Assembly (NCBI GenBank): GCA_013076295.1
Contig: RQOL01000906.1
Coordinates: forward strand, 1,364,001 to 1,428,000
Direction: 5' to 3'
Source: Sanderia malayensis
Lineage: Eukaryota > Cnidaria > Scyphozoa > Semaeostomeae > Pelagiidae
DNA length: 64,000 bases
Shown here in pieces: positions 42,901-54,081 of the stretch. Under the pieces are notes generated by a model, which was not told where the DNA came from, searched no databases, and was given only the letters and a program-made list of their open reading frames with translations. Position 1 is the stretch's first letter; every line of letters begins with the position of its first letter. The translations under genes and the position numbers were made by a program.

Positions 42901-45900
42901 GGTTTGAAATGCCCATTTGTTGAATCGACTCCGTTATGCTGAGAAGCTCTTTTTCGGACAATGCACGAAAAAGCCCTCTTGGTAAGAGAATGAGCGCCTT
43001 TATTCTATCGGATCTTCGAGCTTGAATTGCTTGATCATCTATTTTAGAAAAGCTTTCAATTTTGGCCAGTTCCTCTGCACATTTAGTAAACAGATCCATG
43101 TCTACCTCAATTGGTCTTCGTATCGCTGTTACGAATATTTCATTGCCTTCATCGGTGGAATCTGAATCATAATTCGGCAAAGTCTCTTTCTGCATCAACC
43201 GACCAAGTTGTTCCCAAATGGGGCATTTTTCAATTAGAGCAGCTGCTGGCTTTCCCATGCGCAGTTGTAAATAGCCTAAGGGGAGACGTGTCTGTATTTC
43301 CAACTCCACGAGCTTGTTCTTTATAAATCGATACTCTTTCCTTGCAATATTTGAGGCTTTTCCAACTTGTGGTGTCGCTACCCGACCTTTGGCACAAATC
43401 CAATGACGAAGTCTTTTTAGTTCGTCTCTACAAACTACGCCAAATTTGTTTGCGTTTATGAAACGATATGCATTTAAGCATGTGAAAATACCGCAGCTAA
43501 CATCATCATCTTGTCTCTCGATTTCGTCCGTGCATACCATTGCATATCTTCTTGAAAAATTACTGAGACTAATTTTTGGATAAAAGGACCACATAAGAGA
43601 GAGACAAACCATAAAGGTATTTCGTACTTCAGCATTCACTCCAGGCAGCAACGAATCGGCATATACCATAAGACACAATTGAGGGTAGATTATCATTAAA
43701 GCATAATGTCCCACACCAGCGGAACGAAACACCGGTAAAAGGATGACATCTGCAGTCTTGACATTTGCAGTGTGAAGCGCTTTTTTTACAACAGCTTTAG
43801 TGATGTCGTTGTTCTGTAAAAGCTCAAATAAATACGAGTTGAAGCAAATTATGTCCTTTCCATCTTGCAAAGCTAATGTCTGCAAACAAGCATCCAGCGT
43901 TTGTCCATTTAATCGAGCTCCTCTCAGAGTACTGGTAATGTCTTCTCTCCCAAGTAACCCCGTCATTCTTATGCCATCGTTCATCACAATGTTAGAGATA
44001 TCAATGCGTTCTTCTATTGACACAGCCAGTTTGTCGTTGGGCAGATTTTCTTTCGTTCTGCAATCTTTGCGGATGTAAAATAACATTTTGACTCCTTTTT
44101 GTGTTGCTCGATCATTCAAAACTTTCAAATCTTTTGTATAAATTCTATTGTCATCAATTACTCTGACAGTTGCTTCTCCATCACGCACATACGCTGTATA
44201 GTGACCTGACGTCACCCTCCTTCCGCACCACTTGATCAATGCAAAGAATTCGTATATTACTTCAGAATATGCCCCAGCAATGGACTTACCCATGTCAAGA
44301 ACAAGCGGTATTTCCACCCTGGTCGATATTGGGATGGTAGATCCTGCGTTCACCCTTTCAAGCGTCACCGGTAGAAACACAGGTGCCTCTAAGAGGCCTT
44401 TGAAGTTCAGAATCTTGCTGTCGGCTGCTGCTGTTTTGCAACTGGGGCATTTGATGTCTTCTGAAAACTCATATCCGCAGGCAAGAGAATTCCACAGGAG
44501 ATCTTTCAGGTTGTATTTCACATCTCTTTCACCCTGCAGAACCTGTGCCAGAATGCTATTTTCATCCTCAATCTTTCCGCTGGTATGGCTGCACCTTCCA
44601 CAGTATTGAATGTTAGCCACTGTAAGGACACTGAGCGGTACATATTCTTTCAAGGTGTTGTTTCCGAATCGTACCATTACTTCTCTATAGCAATCGCCGA
44701 TGTCCATCTGTTCTTCTCTGTTTACGTCTGCCCCCATAAGCACTGCCAGTTCTTTTATTAAGTTATTTGAAACCGTCAACTCTTTACCGTCTCCGCTTTG
44801 AAGTTGTTCAGCAATCTGTGCAGCAATGTTCGAAGGGTTTAGACCCCTGGCATATGTCCTCGAAAGCAACCACTTGTATATGTCTGTGCCCAAAACCACC
44901 TGGTAATAATAATATCAATATAGCAATATTCTTCCGTGTTTGCTTGGCCAGCTCAAAATAGGTGCTGTAAATTTAGATCCGTCTAACAAAAAGTAATAGA
45001 AACTATTATTTATAATATATATATATATATATATATGCATATATATACCTGTACGAGTGAATTTAACCAACAGTTGTTGAAGGTATTTCGAATGCCAATG
45101 GTGTTATCTGCGTACTGTACCAGAACATGTGGTTGTGCACAATTCTGAGCGCATGTCTCAACAATTAATCGTTCAGGTTCTGCTTTCTCCTGCAATTCAT
45201 CTATAACGGCTCTTTTCGTTAACCAGGAATGAAATAGCTTGTTCATACCGAAACGAAAGTGCTTCTCGGTGCAATAGTAGCAATGGTAGTAGGCCATGTC
45301 GTCAGCGAATTCTTCACCCAAACCGACACAGTCTACATGGTACCACTTGTCGCACAAGTCACATTCCACCCAAAAGGCTTCCTTTTCTATGCCACAAAAA
45401 CAATCGTTTCCTTTTGTATTCTCGTAAAGTGACTTCTCCGCATCTGGCAGTGACTCCCAAAGAGAGAGTAACTTTGCAGTGCAATCCGCGAAGGACACAT
45501 TCGACTTCCTGATAACATCTGGCCAATTTGACTTCTTGAAATTCTTGAAGGCGTTAGAACTTCTTCGTTGGTATGAAATCTTCTTATGTGCGCCAGGTTC
45601 GTTTTGGGGTTCTGATTGTCTGCTTTGCATTTTTGGTGACGGAGATGTGCTGTCATCAGACAGAGCTGCGTCGACCACAACATTGCTGTTCATGGACACT
45701 GGGTCGAAATGCAGTGCTGTGCGTGGAGGCTTCTGATACTTCCCTAGCCGATTTCCTCTTTTGCTGTTAGCAGAAGGTGAGGACTTGCACCATTCTTCGA
45801 CAGGAATTTCCCAAGCTCCTTCCACTGATGCATCAGAGTCTTGCCCATCTTGCACGAACTTGACGTGCCTCATGAAAGCTCTCTGCATGTTTGATTTTTT

Positions 45901-48900
45901 GTATGACATTTTCCCGGCCGACGCTGTTACACCATCTACAAACGAGCGTTTTGCACCGCGTCTGCTTTCCCAGTGACGAGTGACAAAGTTATCTAGCGAT
46001 GGCTTCATTTTACTTTGCTTCAGCAACCCAAAATATCTTTCTACATGACCTGTTGCGTAAATAATAAACATGTCAGTCTCCAAAGTAAGAAATGTTTGTA
46101 CAAACAAATTTTTTTTACTGAAATCACTGTTAATAATTCTCACCTGTGGTCGAGGTGTCTCTACAGATTTTGAAATTGGAATAATCATTGTTAAATCGTT
46201 GGAAATCTCCAGATAAAATCTTGCTCCACAATGCAATAGATGGTAGAAGGTAATCTTCACAATAATCCATGAATCTCGGATTATAGTATTTGTTGCACAA
46301 CATGACCTTTGTAGTACTTGGTGTACTCTCAAGTTTGCATTGTAGACTTTCTAATCTGTTGTTCCAGTGGTTCTTTATGGCGGTCTGCTTTGCCTGCAGC
46401 AAATCTTTCTCTTCAGATGTTAGCCCTTCTGCAGCTGTGCAGACTGATGCCTCTGCAGATTCAGCGTCTCCAACATCCTCTACTGTGTCGCCAGAAATGT
46501 TCTTCGCTGGACTAAATGTATTTATGAAATACTCCAAGTCCCTCAGAGCCGTTTCCATTGCATCTGTCACATGTGGAGACTTGAAAACAATATAGGCAGC
46601 CATTACAACATCCGTGGCATCCAGTAATGATGAAGAATTAATTAGACGGCCAAAGAAACGCATTGCCAGATGAACTTTAGACGTGTTTTCAGGGTCACCA
46701 GGAACGTTAGCGTGTTTTTTAATGTTTTTCATCATATGCCCAGAACACGTGAAAACGAACAGTTTCTGCAGTTCTTCGACACTTGCTAGCCCAACCATTA
46801 TCTTGTATGTACGCTCCAGATATGCGCGATACGATTCGTTGTTATATTCCACCATAGCTGCTACAATTATTGCCAAAGAAAAATCTGTCATGATTCCCAG
46901 GGGTATTGAGTTTCCAGTTGCTTTGTAGACTAGTCTCTCTCGGTAACGTAGTTCTTGAAAAAGCCGGCGTATGGAGTCCGCCGTGTGCTCGTTGGCAATC
47001 ATCTCAGCAACGGCGATTGGTGGACCTTTGCCAAACGGATGTGGGATAACCATGGCGTAATAAAGCAGACGCCCAGCACTATTTATCTTCTCATGTAGTC
47101 CACCAGTCGCATCTACGTAAAACATCGTACACTTGGCAACTTTGTGGTACAGTCGTACCATGTCCTCTTCAACCATTACTAGCCTTATAGCCTCCTCTGT
47201 AAATGACAAATCTTGAATGTATCCAAAGAAAGTCCTTTCTTTTAGCCGACCAATGGACTCTGCTCTCTCTTTGTCCTTTTTACGCAACTCAGTACGTAAC
47301 GCGTACAATCTTTTGTCCATTCCCGCGATAGAACGTTGTTCGTGTCTCGCTCTGGACGATAATAATCGAATAGCATTGCCGGAATTTCCCACACCTGTTC
47401 TGTTGCCACTGGTAAATTGATCGTTGTCAAGTGCAGCCAATCTTTCTGAATAAACTTTTCCCGGTTTCAGCATCGGATCTTTGCAGAAGTTACTGGCCAA
47501 AGCATCCCTCTCATTGCCGGTGATGCGCCTACTGCTTAAAACTTTCGCATCGTGCTTGGGATTTCCTAGGTACGTTACATTGCATGTGTTGTCTTCAGGA
47601 TTTTGAATTTGTAGTATTATCTTCACACCACAGTTTGCAAGTGTACAAGAAGCCGATCCCTGCCAAAAGGGATAAAATTTCTTCCTCGAATGATCGGCTT
47701 GTATGTAGTTTCTTTTGAAAGCCCAGCAGCATTCATTATTGTGTTCCGACAGCATCTTTGCAAACACGCTGCACCAACCTTTTCCAAAGCGCTTCCCTGA
47801 CTTTGTGGAATTAATTGGAATGGATCTCCAGCTGCACGGAATGGGTAATTTGATAATTTGGTTCATGAAATTGCGTTGTTTCTTCTTCATCGGGGTGGTA
47901 ATACTGGCCATCATACGCAAAGGATTGGGCGAATGACTTCGTTTCTCTGCATTGTGGGTATCACCATCAGCATCTTCAATTTCGGCTGCAGGCGTGTTTT
48001 CATCCAATTCGGGTACTTGCCTCGTCTTTGCTTGTACTGTAACCATTTCCGGTTTTACTGTTGAAGTAGAATGCGTTATTGTTTCAGCCACTATTGTTTC
48101 TAACAATTCTTCTTTAGTCAACCCCAATGTGAAGGATGCTTTCTCGGCCACTTTATGTATCACGTTGCAGGCTCTTTTTACGACATCCTTAGAGGTATTA
48201 GACAAACTGTCGCTCTTCTCTGGATCTGCTTCCACCAAGTCAGCATATGCGATATGTGGATCTCGAAGAACGTTTTGTGAAATACTCTCTGAAAAAGTAG
48301 GCAAGTGAAAAGTAGAACAATACCATCTAAAATATCATCTAAAATTACTCCTTTCATCAAAAATTTCAATGTTTCCGAGCGTAACGTAAACCCTCGAATT
48401 GCCCCCCCTCGAATAAGCCCCCCCCCCGAATAAGCCCCCCTCTGAAAATGTCCAAAATACGGTATTCCAAATTATTTTGTCCAAAATACGAAAATGTCCA
48501 AAATAAGGATTTACGGTATTCTTGTACAGCGCGAATATAAATGCAGCCAAGGTATACACTCTTTTTTTATAAGAATGCTTAATTTTTTGTTGAGCCTCAA
48601 TATTCTTAATGTTTTTCTATTTTGAGCCTCGGAATATTCTTAAATTACCGTATTTCCTCTATTTAGCGCCCACCCTCTTTTAACCGCTCCTTCCAATAAG
48701 CGCCCACCCTAAAATCAAAAAGTGTGAAATAAGCGCCCCCTCTATTAGTCGCCCATGGCGGGTTAGAGAATCCTTACATTTTCACTGTTCGGTTCTAATA
48801 ATACCGTAGATAAGGCTGGATAAACACTTTCATTGGAAAATGCAATGCAGTCAAGATCACCAGTTGAAGTTGATCTTGACTGCTGATATTGAATGACATT

Positions 48901-51900
48901 CGGAGCTATATAAGATTATTCTGTTGTTTTTGATGTTTTTTGATTTTAAAATTTTAGGACTGTGAAATAAGCGCCCCCTCTAATAAGCGCCCACATCACG
49001 AAAATCGCATTTCTCTTTGCTTTTTTGTCTCCAGTCAAAGAAAGTGATACTGTATAGCTATTGTCCCGTGGGGTCTTTCTCGAAATAAGATATTATTCGG
49101 CACTTACCGTAAATGACGAAATTAGCGCCCGGGCGCTTATTTAAAAAATAAACTTTTAGAGGGGCGCTAATTCAGCGGGGGCGGTTAATTCAGCAGGGGC
49201 GCTTATTAATTTTTGCTCAGACAATGTAAAATAGAAAATTTATTTCCAGTTGTCTTTCAGTTCATTTTTGATGAATATTATAACAGGCGTGATACAAAAG
49301 AATTAAAAAATGAAATGTCTTATAAGATGTCGATTTCTTCACCCTCTTCAAGATTAAAGAGAAATATTCTCACTTTGAGTTGGCTTTTAAGGAGGAGGCC
49401 AAGATCATTAAACGACCGATTATAAAATAATTTCTTGTTTTTAAGTATATTGAAATACATCTTGACAATAAAATTCGTTGTTTTTTTTATATTCAAATAA
49501 GCGCCCCGTTTGTTTAAGGGGCGCTTGTTTAAGCAGGGGGCGCTTATTCAAGCAGGGGCGCTTATTGCAAAAATTGCCTTTATTCGGCGGGGGCGGTTAT
49601 TTGGCAGGGTGCGCTAATTCCGTCATTTACGGTATGCTTATTTGCAAAAATGATTTTTTAGGTGGGGCTTATTCGAACGTGGGGGCTTATTCGAGGATTT
49701 ACGGTACTCGAACTCTGAAGGGAAATCGAAATTTGTTCGAGTAAGCGAATGTTCGACTTGGCGGATGGCAGTATTTTTTCAGATAAATTAGTTATATTCG
49801 AGACAGGAAAGTGAAATAAACCCACAAATAGCAACTACCGTATTTCCTCCATTTAGCGCCCACCCTCTATTAAGAATTCTTACACTTTTACTTGTTGGGT
49901 TAAAATAGTAATGTATAAACTCTTCAAGGCTGGAAAAACACTTTAATCTGGTCGTGAGCGTTTGGAAAATGCAATGCAGTCAAGATCAGCAGTTGAAGTT
50001 GATCTTGATTGCTTGATATTGAATAACATTCGGAGTTTTTTTTAGATTATTCTTTTGTTTTTGAGGTTGTTTGCTTTTAAAATCTTAGGACTGTGAAATA
50101 AGCGCCCCCCTCTTTTAAGCACCCCCTCTAATAGCGCCCACCCAATTTTGCAAAATATTTAATAAGCGCCCGGGCGCTTAATAGAGGAAATACGGTATAT
50201 TTAAATTCTAAGCAAATTACGTATAAAAACGCGTTAATTGGGCAAAAAATACGAGTCTAATGCGTGAAAGGTTCATACGTGAAAGGTTTTCATGTGTATA
50301 AAGGACAGATGGACGTTTATAGATCTTCTACAGGAACATTTAATTACTAACAACTAATAACATATTAATTTGATGAAAAGTCAATAAAATTTGTGAATTA
50401 TTTTGTGAAAAAAGCCTTAGAGTTCGAGTTAGCAGACACTTTTTGGGCCAAGGGAAACAAAAATTTGTTCGAGCAAGCGAATGTTCGAGTAAGGGGTTCG
50501 AGTTAGCGAGCAGTGAGTTCTATACGTAACGCTATAGCAAAACCAAGGGATATGAAAATTTGTTCGAGCAAGCGAATGTTCGAGTTAGCGGGTATTCGAG
50601 TAAGCGGATGTCAACTGTATACACTAAAATTAAAAATCGTACTCACCATCCTCCTCAACGAGTTCACTGACATCGCCCATCAATATCTTCTTTCGTGCAT
50701 TCCTTATGAAGTCAATTGCTTCTGAGAAATGTTTGATGAATCTTTCAGATCGAAATACTCTCTAGCAATGGTCTTCAGATCTTCTCTTGAAAGCGTACTA
50801 GTATTCCCGTTGCATGTTGCACAAACAGACGTTCCAATTTCTTGAAGTCTACAGCAGAGCCTCTTTTCCTTTTTCTCCCATTTTTTGTCAAGGAGAAAGG
50901 CTTGTTCCTCTTGCATTGCAAGATCATTCAAATCACATACGATTATATACATTCGTTGAAGTTAATAATATGCAGGCTTTATGTACATAAAACAACAACA
51001 GGAAGGGTTAGGTGTAGTGATGTTTGGAAAGAATGCAGATAGGTGTTATAATCCTGGTGACGTAAAGCTGCGATATGAATTAGGAGAAGCAAAATTGTAA
51101 AATGAATGGGCAGATACGAGAGAGAAACAGATGGTTAAATTTAACGACAAAGTAATTGGGTTTCGATTGAAAGTTCTTTTCTCAAGGCGATCATCGTGTT
51201 TTCCAAAGCTCTCGGAAGGGAATTTTATATATTATCCGTTCATTTAATATTCTTATATTACAGAGTATGTTGCTTATAGTCTTTGTTAACTTTGATAAAG
51301 TATAGTTGCTTTTAGAAAACGATTATATGGAATTATGGAAACTTATCTCAGCTTATTTTTGCCTATTGTGTTTTATTGCTCTTTTTGGAGGACCTGGATT
51401 ACATTTATATCATATGCAAAATTTTCAGACTACAGGGAAGCCTTTTGGTTGCAATTTAACAAAGATTACCCAGAAAATTTCAAGAGCATGTGCTTCAAAC
51501 AGCAGTTCATTAGGGACTTCACGCAACCAGAACGATGATAACGCTAACGTTAACGTTAGCTCGCCATCCCCCTTTTGTTCTGCATAGGTGTGAATATTTA
51601 GCATGCCTTCGCGGTGATGCCACTTAACGTTGGCCGAGCTAACGTTTTCACTCAACATTCGCATATTTATCAAAAGTTTCACTTTAATTTCGAAGTTTTC
51701 GTAGTTTTTCGGCGTTTGAAGTATTTTTCACTAACAAATTGCTTTTCGTCCACTTTTCTCAAAGAAAAAGGGCGAAATTCTCGGTGTTCTATGCCCGATT
51801 CATATTAGAATCTCGTGCCCCTGTGGCCCAATGAGTGTTAGCACACCACGCTCTCCCGTATGACAACAGGAACTGAATGTCTAGCCGGTAATTAGTATTC

Positions 51901-53814
51901 TATCAGAAATTGTTGAAGTTATGTGTGCAGGAAGTCATTGTTTACAGCCTGATCAACTTTCATACACTGACATGGGGACCTGCTGGTTCTAATTCTGTAA
52001 AAACTACTTGGAATATTTGCAAAATTTTTGTTGCATATAGCAGCTTATTGCTATGGCTAACGGGTAATTGTGGTTTGATTTAGAAATGTTTTGTATTTGC
52101 GTCTCAAAGAGGTCATTGTTTACGGCCTAACCAACTTTTATGCACTGACATAGAGACCTACTGGTTCTAATTTCGTAAAAACTACTTGGAATATTTGCAA
52201 AATTTTGTTCCACATAGCAGCTTATTGCTATGGCTAACGGGTAATTGGTGTTTGATTTAGAATTTTTTTGAATTTACATCTGAAATAAGTCATTATTTAC
52301 GGCCTAGCTAACTTTTATGCACTCACATCCAGTCCTACTGGTTCTAATTTCGCAGCCATTACCTGGAATATTTTCACGGTTCTTCTTTCAAATTGAAGCT
52401 TATTGAATTTGCTTTTGTGTAATTGGGTTTTGGTTTGAAAATTTTAAGGAAAGTGGTTCACGGGGGTCATTTTCCGCGGCCACATGAGGTTTTGTATACT
52501 GACATAATGAAATACGGGTTCTAATTCTGACGCGATTACCTGGAATATTTGTACGGTTTTGGGCTCAAATTGTAGCACATTGATATAGCTAACATGTATT
52601 TGCTGTTTGGTTTGAAAATATTTTTGATTTTCATGAACTGGGGGCCATTGTTTAGGGCCTAGTCAAGCTACGTACACTGACATCGTGACATACGGGCTCT
52701 AATTTCGTGAAGATTACCTGGAATTTAATTTCGGTTTTTGGCCTATATTGAAGCTTACTGATATATCTAACAGGTATTTTTTGTTTGGTTTTGCTGTATT
52801 CACTATTAGATGCCTTAATTATTGATTGAAAATAGAATTTTGTCGAATCTGAATCTTGTCCTGAATCTTGTCCTGAATCTTGTCCTGGGGACATTAAAAT
52901 CGTGCACCGGAGGCCCTCAAAACCCAACTCATTGTGGCATCTGTCGATTTCATATTGCAATGCTTATTGCAATGAAATGCAAGTTAAAATATACCTTGTG
53001 TCATTTGAGGTCCGGGTAGCAGCACTTTGAAATGAAGGTTTATGTTCTTCACGGTAGAATGAGAATGAAGTTCCACTATAGGGATCATCACGTTTTTCTG
53101 CATTGCATGTCTAAAAATGAATATTTTGTTTGCTTTATTTTCCAGCACAATTTGACACAATACATGTGTTTGTGTACAAGTATTAATAAATATCAACCAA
53201 CAGAGGATAGATTGAAACAGATTCAAGAATCTCCAAGTGGATGGGTTCCTCCTGCAGGTTAGTTCAGTATAGAAAACCAACAGTCAAAACCAGGTTTAGA
53301 AAATGAAACACACAAAATATTATATGGCATATGTTAATGATATGATGTGTAGTATGTTTAAGTATATGTGTAAATGTGAGTGATTTCTACTTATAGATCC
53401 TCGGCCAGATTTTCCATTTCAAATTAGAAGATCAAGAACAAACAATTTACCAGTCTACACAGATTATAAAACTGGCCGTACCAGAATTATAACCCAAGTT
53501 AGAAAAGTTTCTGGTGATTTAAAGGTAAATTTATCAAGTCATTAAAAGCACACATCCTTATCTGCAAGTTATATTAATTTAATATCAATCGCAATTTGTA
53601 TATAATTGATATCAATTATGTTTTACATTGCAAACCTAACAAGAACACTATGGTATGCAAATTTATGGTCTTTTCACAGGCACTGGAAGATTGTCTGCGA
53701 CTGAAACTTGGAGATGATGTGAGCTATCAAATTAACGAACTAACAAGTAGTGTGAAAATCAAAGGCCATCACAAGAAAGAAATAACTAAATGGCTTCTTG
53801 AACTTGGATTCTGA
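39986..53814 (+). CDS. MRPL49: Mitochondrial large-subunit ribosomal protein mL49
   Basis: Four exons in consistent phase: 39986-40042, 53146-53257, 53397-53524, 53680-53814, giving 143 residues. Exon 1 codes a short Arg/Lys-bearing amphipathic leader (MLRASIAIFNAGKPPKLKT) fitting a mitochondrial targeting peptide. Exons 2-4 show the mL49/Img2 order: PSGWVPPAGDPRPDFPF, RRSRTNNLPVYTDYKTG, VRKVSGDLKALEDCL, and the ending NELTSSVKIKGHHKKE...WLLELGF. This parallels animal MRPL49 closely. The protein is a structural part of the mitochondrial 39S subunit. Intron 1 is about 13.1 kb because a 12.8-kb transposon is inserted 90 bases into it. The ATG at 39986 is assigned from the donor context and leader; it is less certain than exons 2-4. 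Confidence 0.85.
40125..40132. repeat. Left target-site duplication of the giant transposon
   Basis: GTGCACCG(G). The identical string follows the right terminus at 52902. Depending on whether the shared next G belongs to the host, the duplication is 8 or 9 bp. Confidence 0.85.
40133..41529. repeat. Left terminal inverted repeat, six ~178-bp units
   Basis: Six diverged tandem units, marked by TTCCA(G/A)GTA(A/G)T at about 40303, 40481, 40659, 40836, 41013 and 41192 (spacing 177-179). Each has a following (G)AATTAGA(A/G)CC and TGTCAGTG-like block. The outer end also has a short GGACAAGATTC repeat. The inner ~230 bases are unique and also match the right arm. Confidence 0.9.
41666..50680 (-). 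CDS. DDE transposase-PHD-USP-Ulp1 fusion protein
   Basis: Exons in consistent phase: 50680-50647, 48288-46144, 46049-45049, 44899-42674, 42584-42533, 42385-42303, 42209-42074, 41967-41666, giving ~1,992 residues. Residues ~400-740: a DDE-type core with Asp in YVDATGGL (~403), Asp in IMTDFSLAI (~479), a CSGHMMKNIKK zinc/His motif (~528) and Glu in GHVERYFGLLK (730). Residues ~943-985: a PHD finger (CFC, CDLC, HVDC, CYYC). USP fold: Cys box NCWLNSLVQ (Cys1053, spanning a splice), CxxC pairs near 1160 and 1210, His box SGHYTAYV (~1293). Ulp1/SENP-like: GHYALMI (~1458), YADSL, DDDVSCGIFTC (~1529). The last ~120 residues loosely resemble a macrodomain C-half (LRSIAFAVNPG). The N-terminus is uncertain: an out-of-frame 82-codon stretch (50952-50704) may belong to it. 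Confidence 0.8.
48371..48522. repeat. GAATAAGCCCCCC repeat fragment ending in TACGGTA
   Basis: Tandem CCCCTCGAATAAGCCCCC-like units followed by two AAAATGTCCAAAATACGG(T) copies and a final TTTACGGTA. It lies in the first intron of the transposase gene. Confidence 0.6.
48646..48999. mobile_element. ACCGTA-type MITE, family A, incomplete copy
   Basis: Starts TACCGTATTTCCTCTATTTA and shares an internal CAATGCAGTCAAGATCA segment with the complete copy at 49836-50197. The right terminus is missing or degraded. Confidence 0.65.
49105..49634. mobile_element. ACCGTA-type MITE, family B
   Basis: The termini TACCGTAAATGACGAAATTA and, in reverse, TACCGTAAATGACGGAATTA are inverted. Both are followed inward by GCGCC(C/A)-rich units (GGGCGCTTATT). 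The ~530-bp copy lies in the transposase gene's first intron. Confidence 0.75.
49836..50197. mobile_element. ACCGTA-type MITE, family A, complete copy
   Basis: Begins TACCGTATTTCCTCCATTTA and ends, in reverse, TACCGTATTTCCTCTATTAA, with GCGCCC motifs at both ends. 362 bp. If the terminal TA is the target duplication it would be a Tc1/mariner-like MITE, but this cannot be proved here. Confidence 0.75.
51151..52901. repeat. Right terminal inverted repeat
   Basis: Reverse complement of 40133-41529, with the same ~178-bp unit structure. It is longer because of the ~367-bp insertion at 51512-51878. The outermost part has three tandem copies of TGAATCTTGTCC where the left arm is shorter. Confidence 0.9.
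51512..51878. mobile_element. Insertion within the right inverted repeat
   Basis: This segment has no counterpart in the left arm; homology stops at ...GCAGTTCATTA and resumes at GTCTAGCCGGTAATTAG. It contains a local palindrome (CTAACGTTAACGTTAG) and a TGGCCCAATGAG stretch close to a tRNA A-box, but no convincing B-box. It may be a small SINE-like or MITE insertion; its nature is unknown. Confidence 0.55.
52902..52909. repeat. Right target-site duplication of the giant transposon
   Basis: GTGCACCG(G), identical to the sequence just before the left terminus. Confidence 0.85.
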
Positions 53815-54075
53815 AGTTCTAATTTTAATTAAAATGTTTTTGTAAAGTTTTATCGTTGGCGTTCCTTCCCCATTTTGCCATCCCTCTATTTTTTATTTGC
53901 TTGGCAAATTTGGCTTCTCTTTCAAATGTAATGTATCAATGCCTGTATATGATGTCAATTATTTTTGGTCTGATAAGCAATACAGACAGCTTGGATGTTT
54001 TTAAAACGTACAAATTGATTGGTGCATTAAAATCCTGCGTAATTGACTGTATAATGAACAATTTATCCAATTGGT

Positions 54076-54081
54076 AATAAA
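54076..54081 (+). terminator. AATAAA polyadenylation signal of MRPL49
   Basis: AATAAA about 260 bases after the MRPL49 stop, on the plus strand. Confidence 0.55.

Larger units (their letters stand above)
40133..52901 (-). mobile_element. 12.8-kb long-TIR DNA transposon carrying a transposase-protease fusion gene
   Basis: Boundaries are set by termini GATTACAATGTCCCCAGG (left) and, in reverse, GATTTTAATGTCCCCAGG (right), flanked by the duplication GTGCACCG(G). The arms are 40133-41529 and 51151-52901. Between them lies one spliced minus-strand gene (50680-41666). Long TIRs made of tandem subrepeats and 8-9-bp duplications recall foldback (FB/NOF) and Mutator-like elements; Ulp1-type proteases are known in some Mutator-like and Zisupton/KDZ elements. 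Combining PHD, USP and Ulp1 modules with the transposase in one protein is unusual to my knowledge. The frames are open across the catalytic parts, so it may be, or recently was, autonomous. It sits in intron 1 of MRPL49 in antisense orientation, with small MITEs nested in its own first intron. Confidence 0.9.

Noticed and set aside
51815..51875. tRNA gene.
   Set aside because: An A-box-like stretch is present but no B-box, and no cloverleaf could be formed.
52652..52960. Open frame in the right inverted repeat (and its counterpart at 40070-40372) as a transposon gene.
   Set aside because: It falls wholly in the tandem-unit TIR, shows no domain, and the two arms code for partly different peptides.
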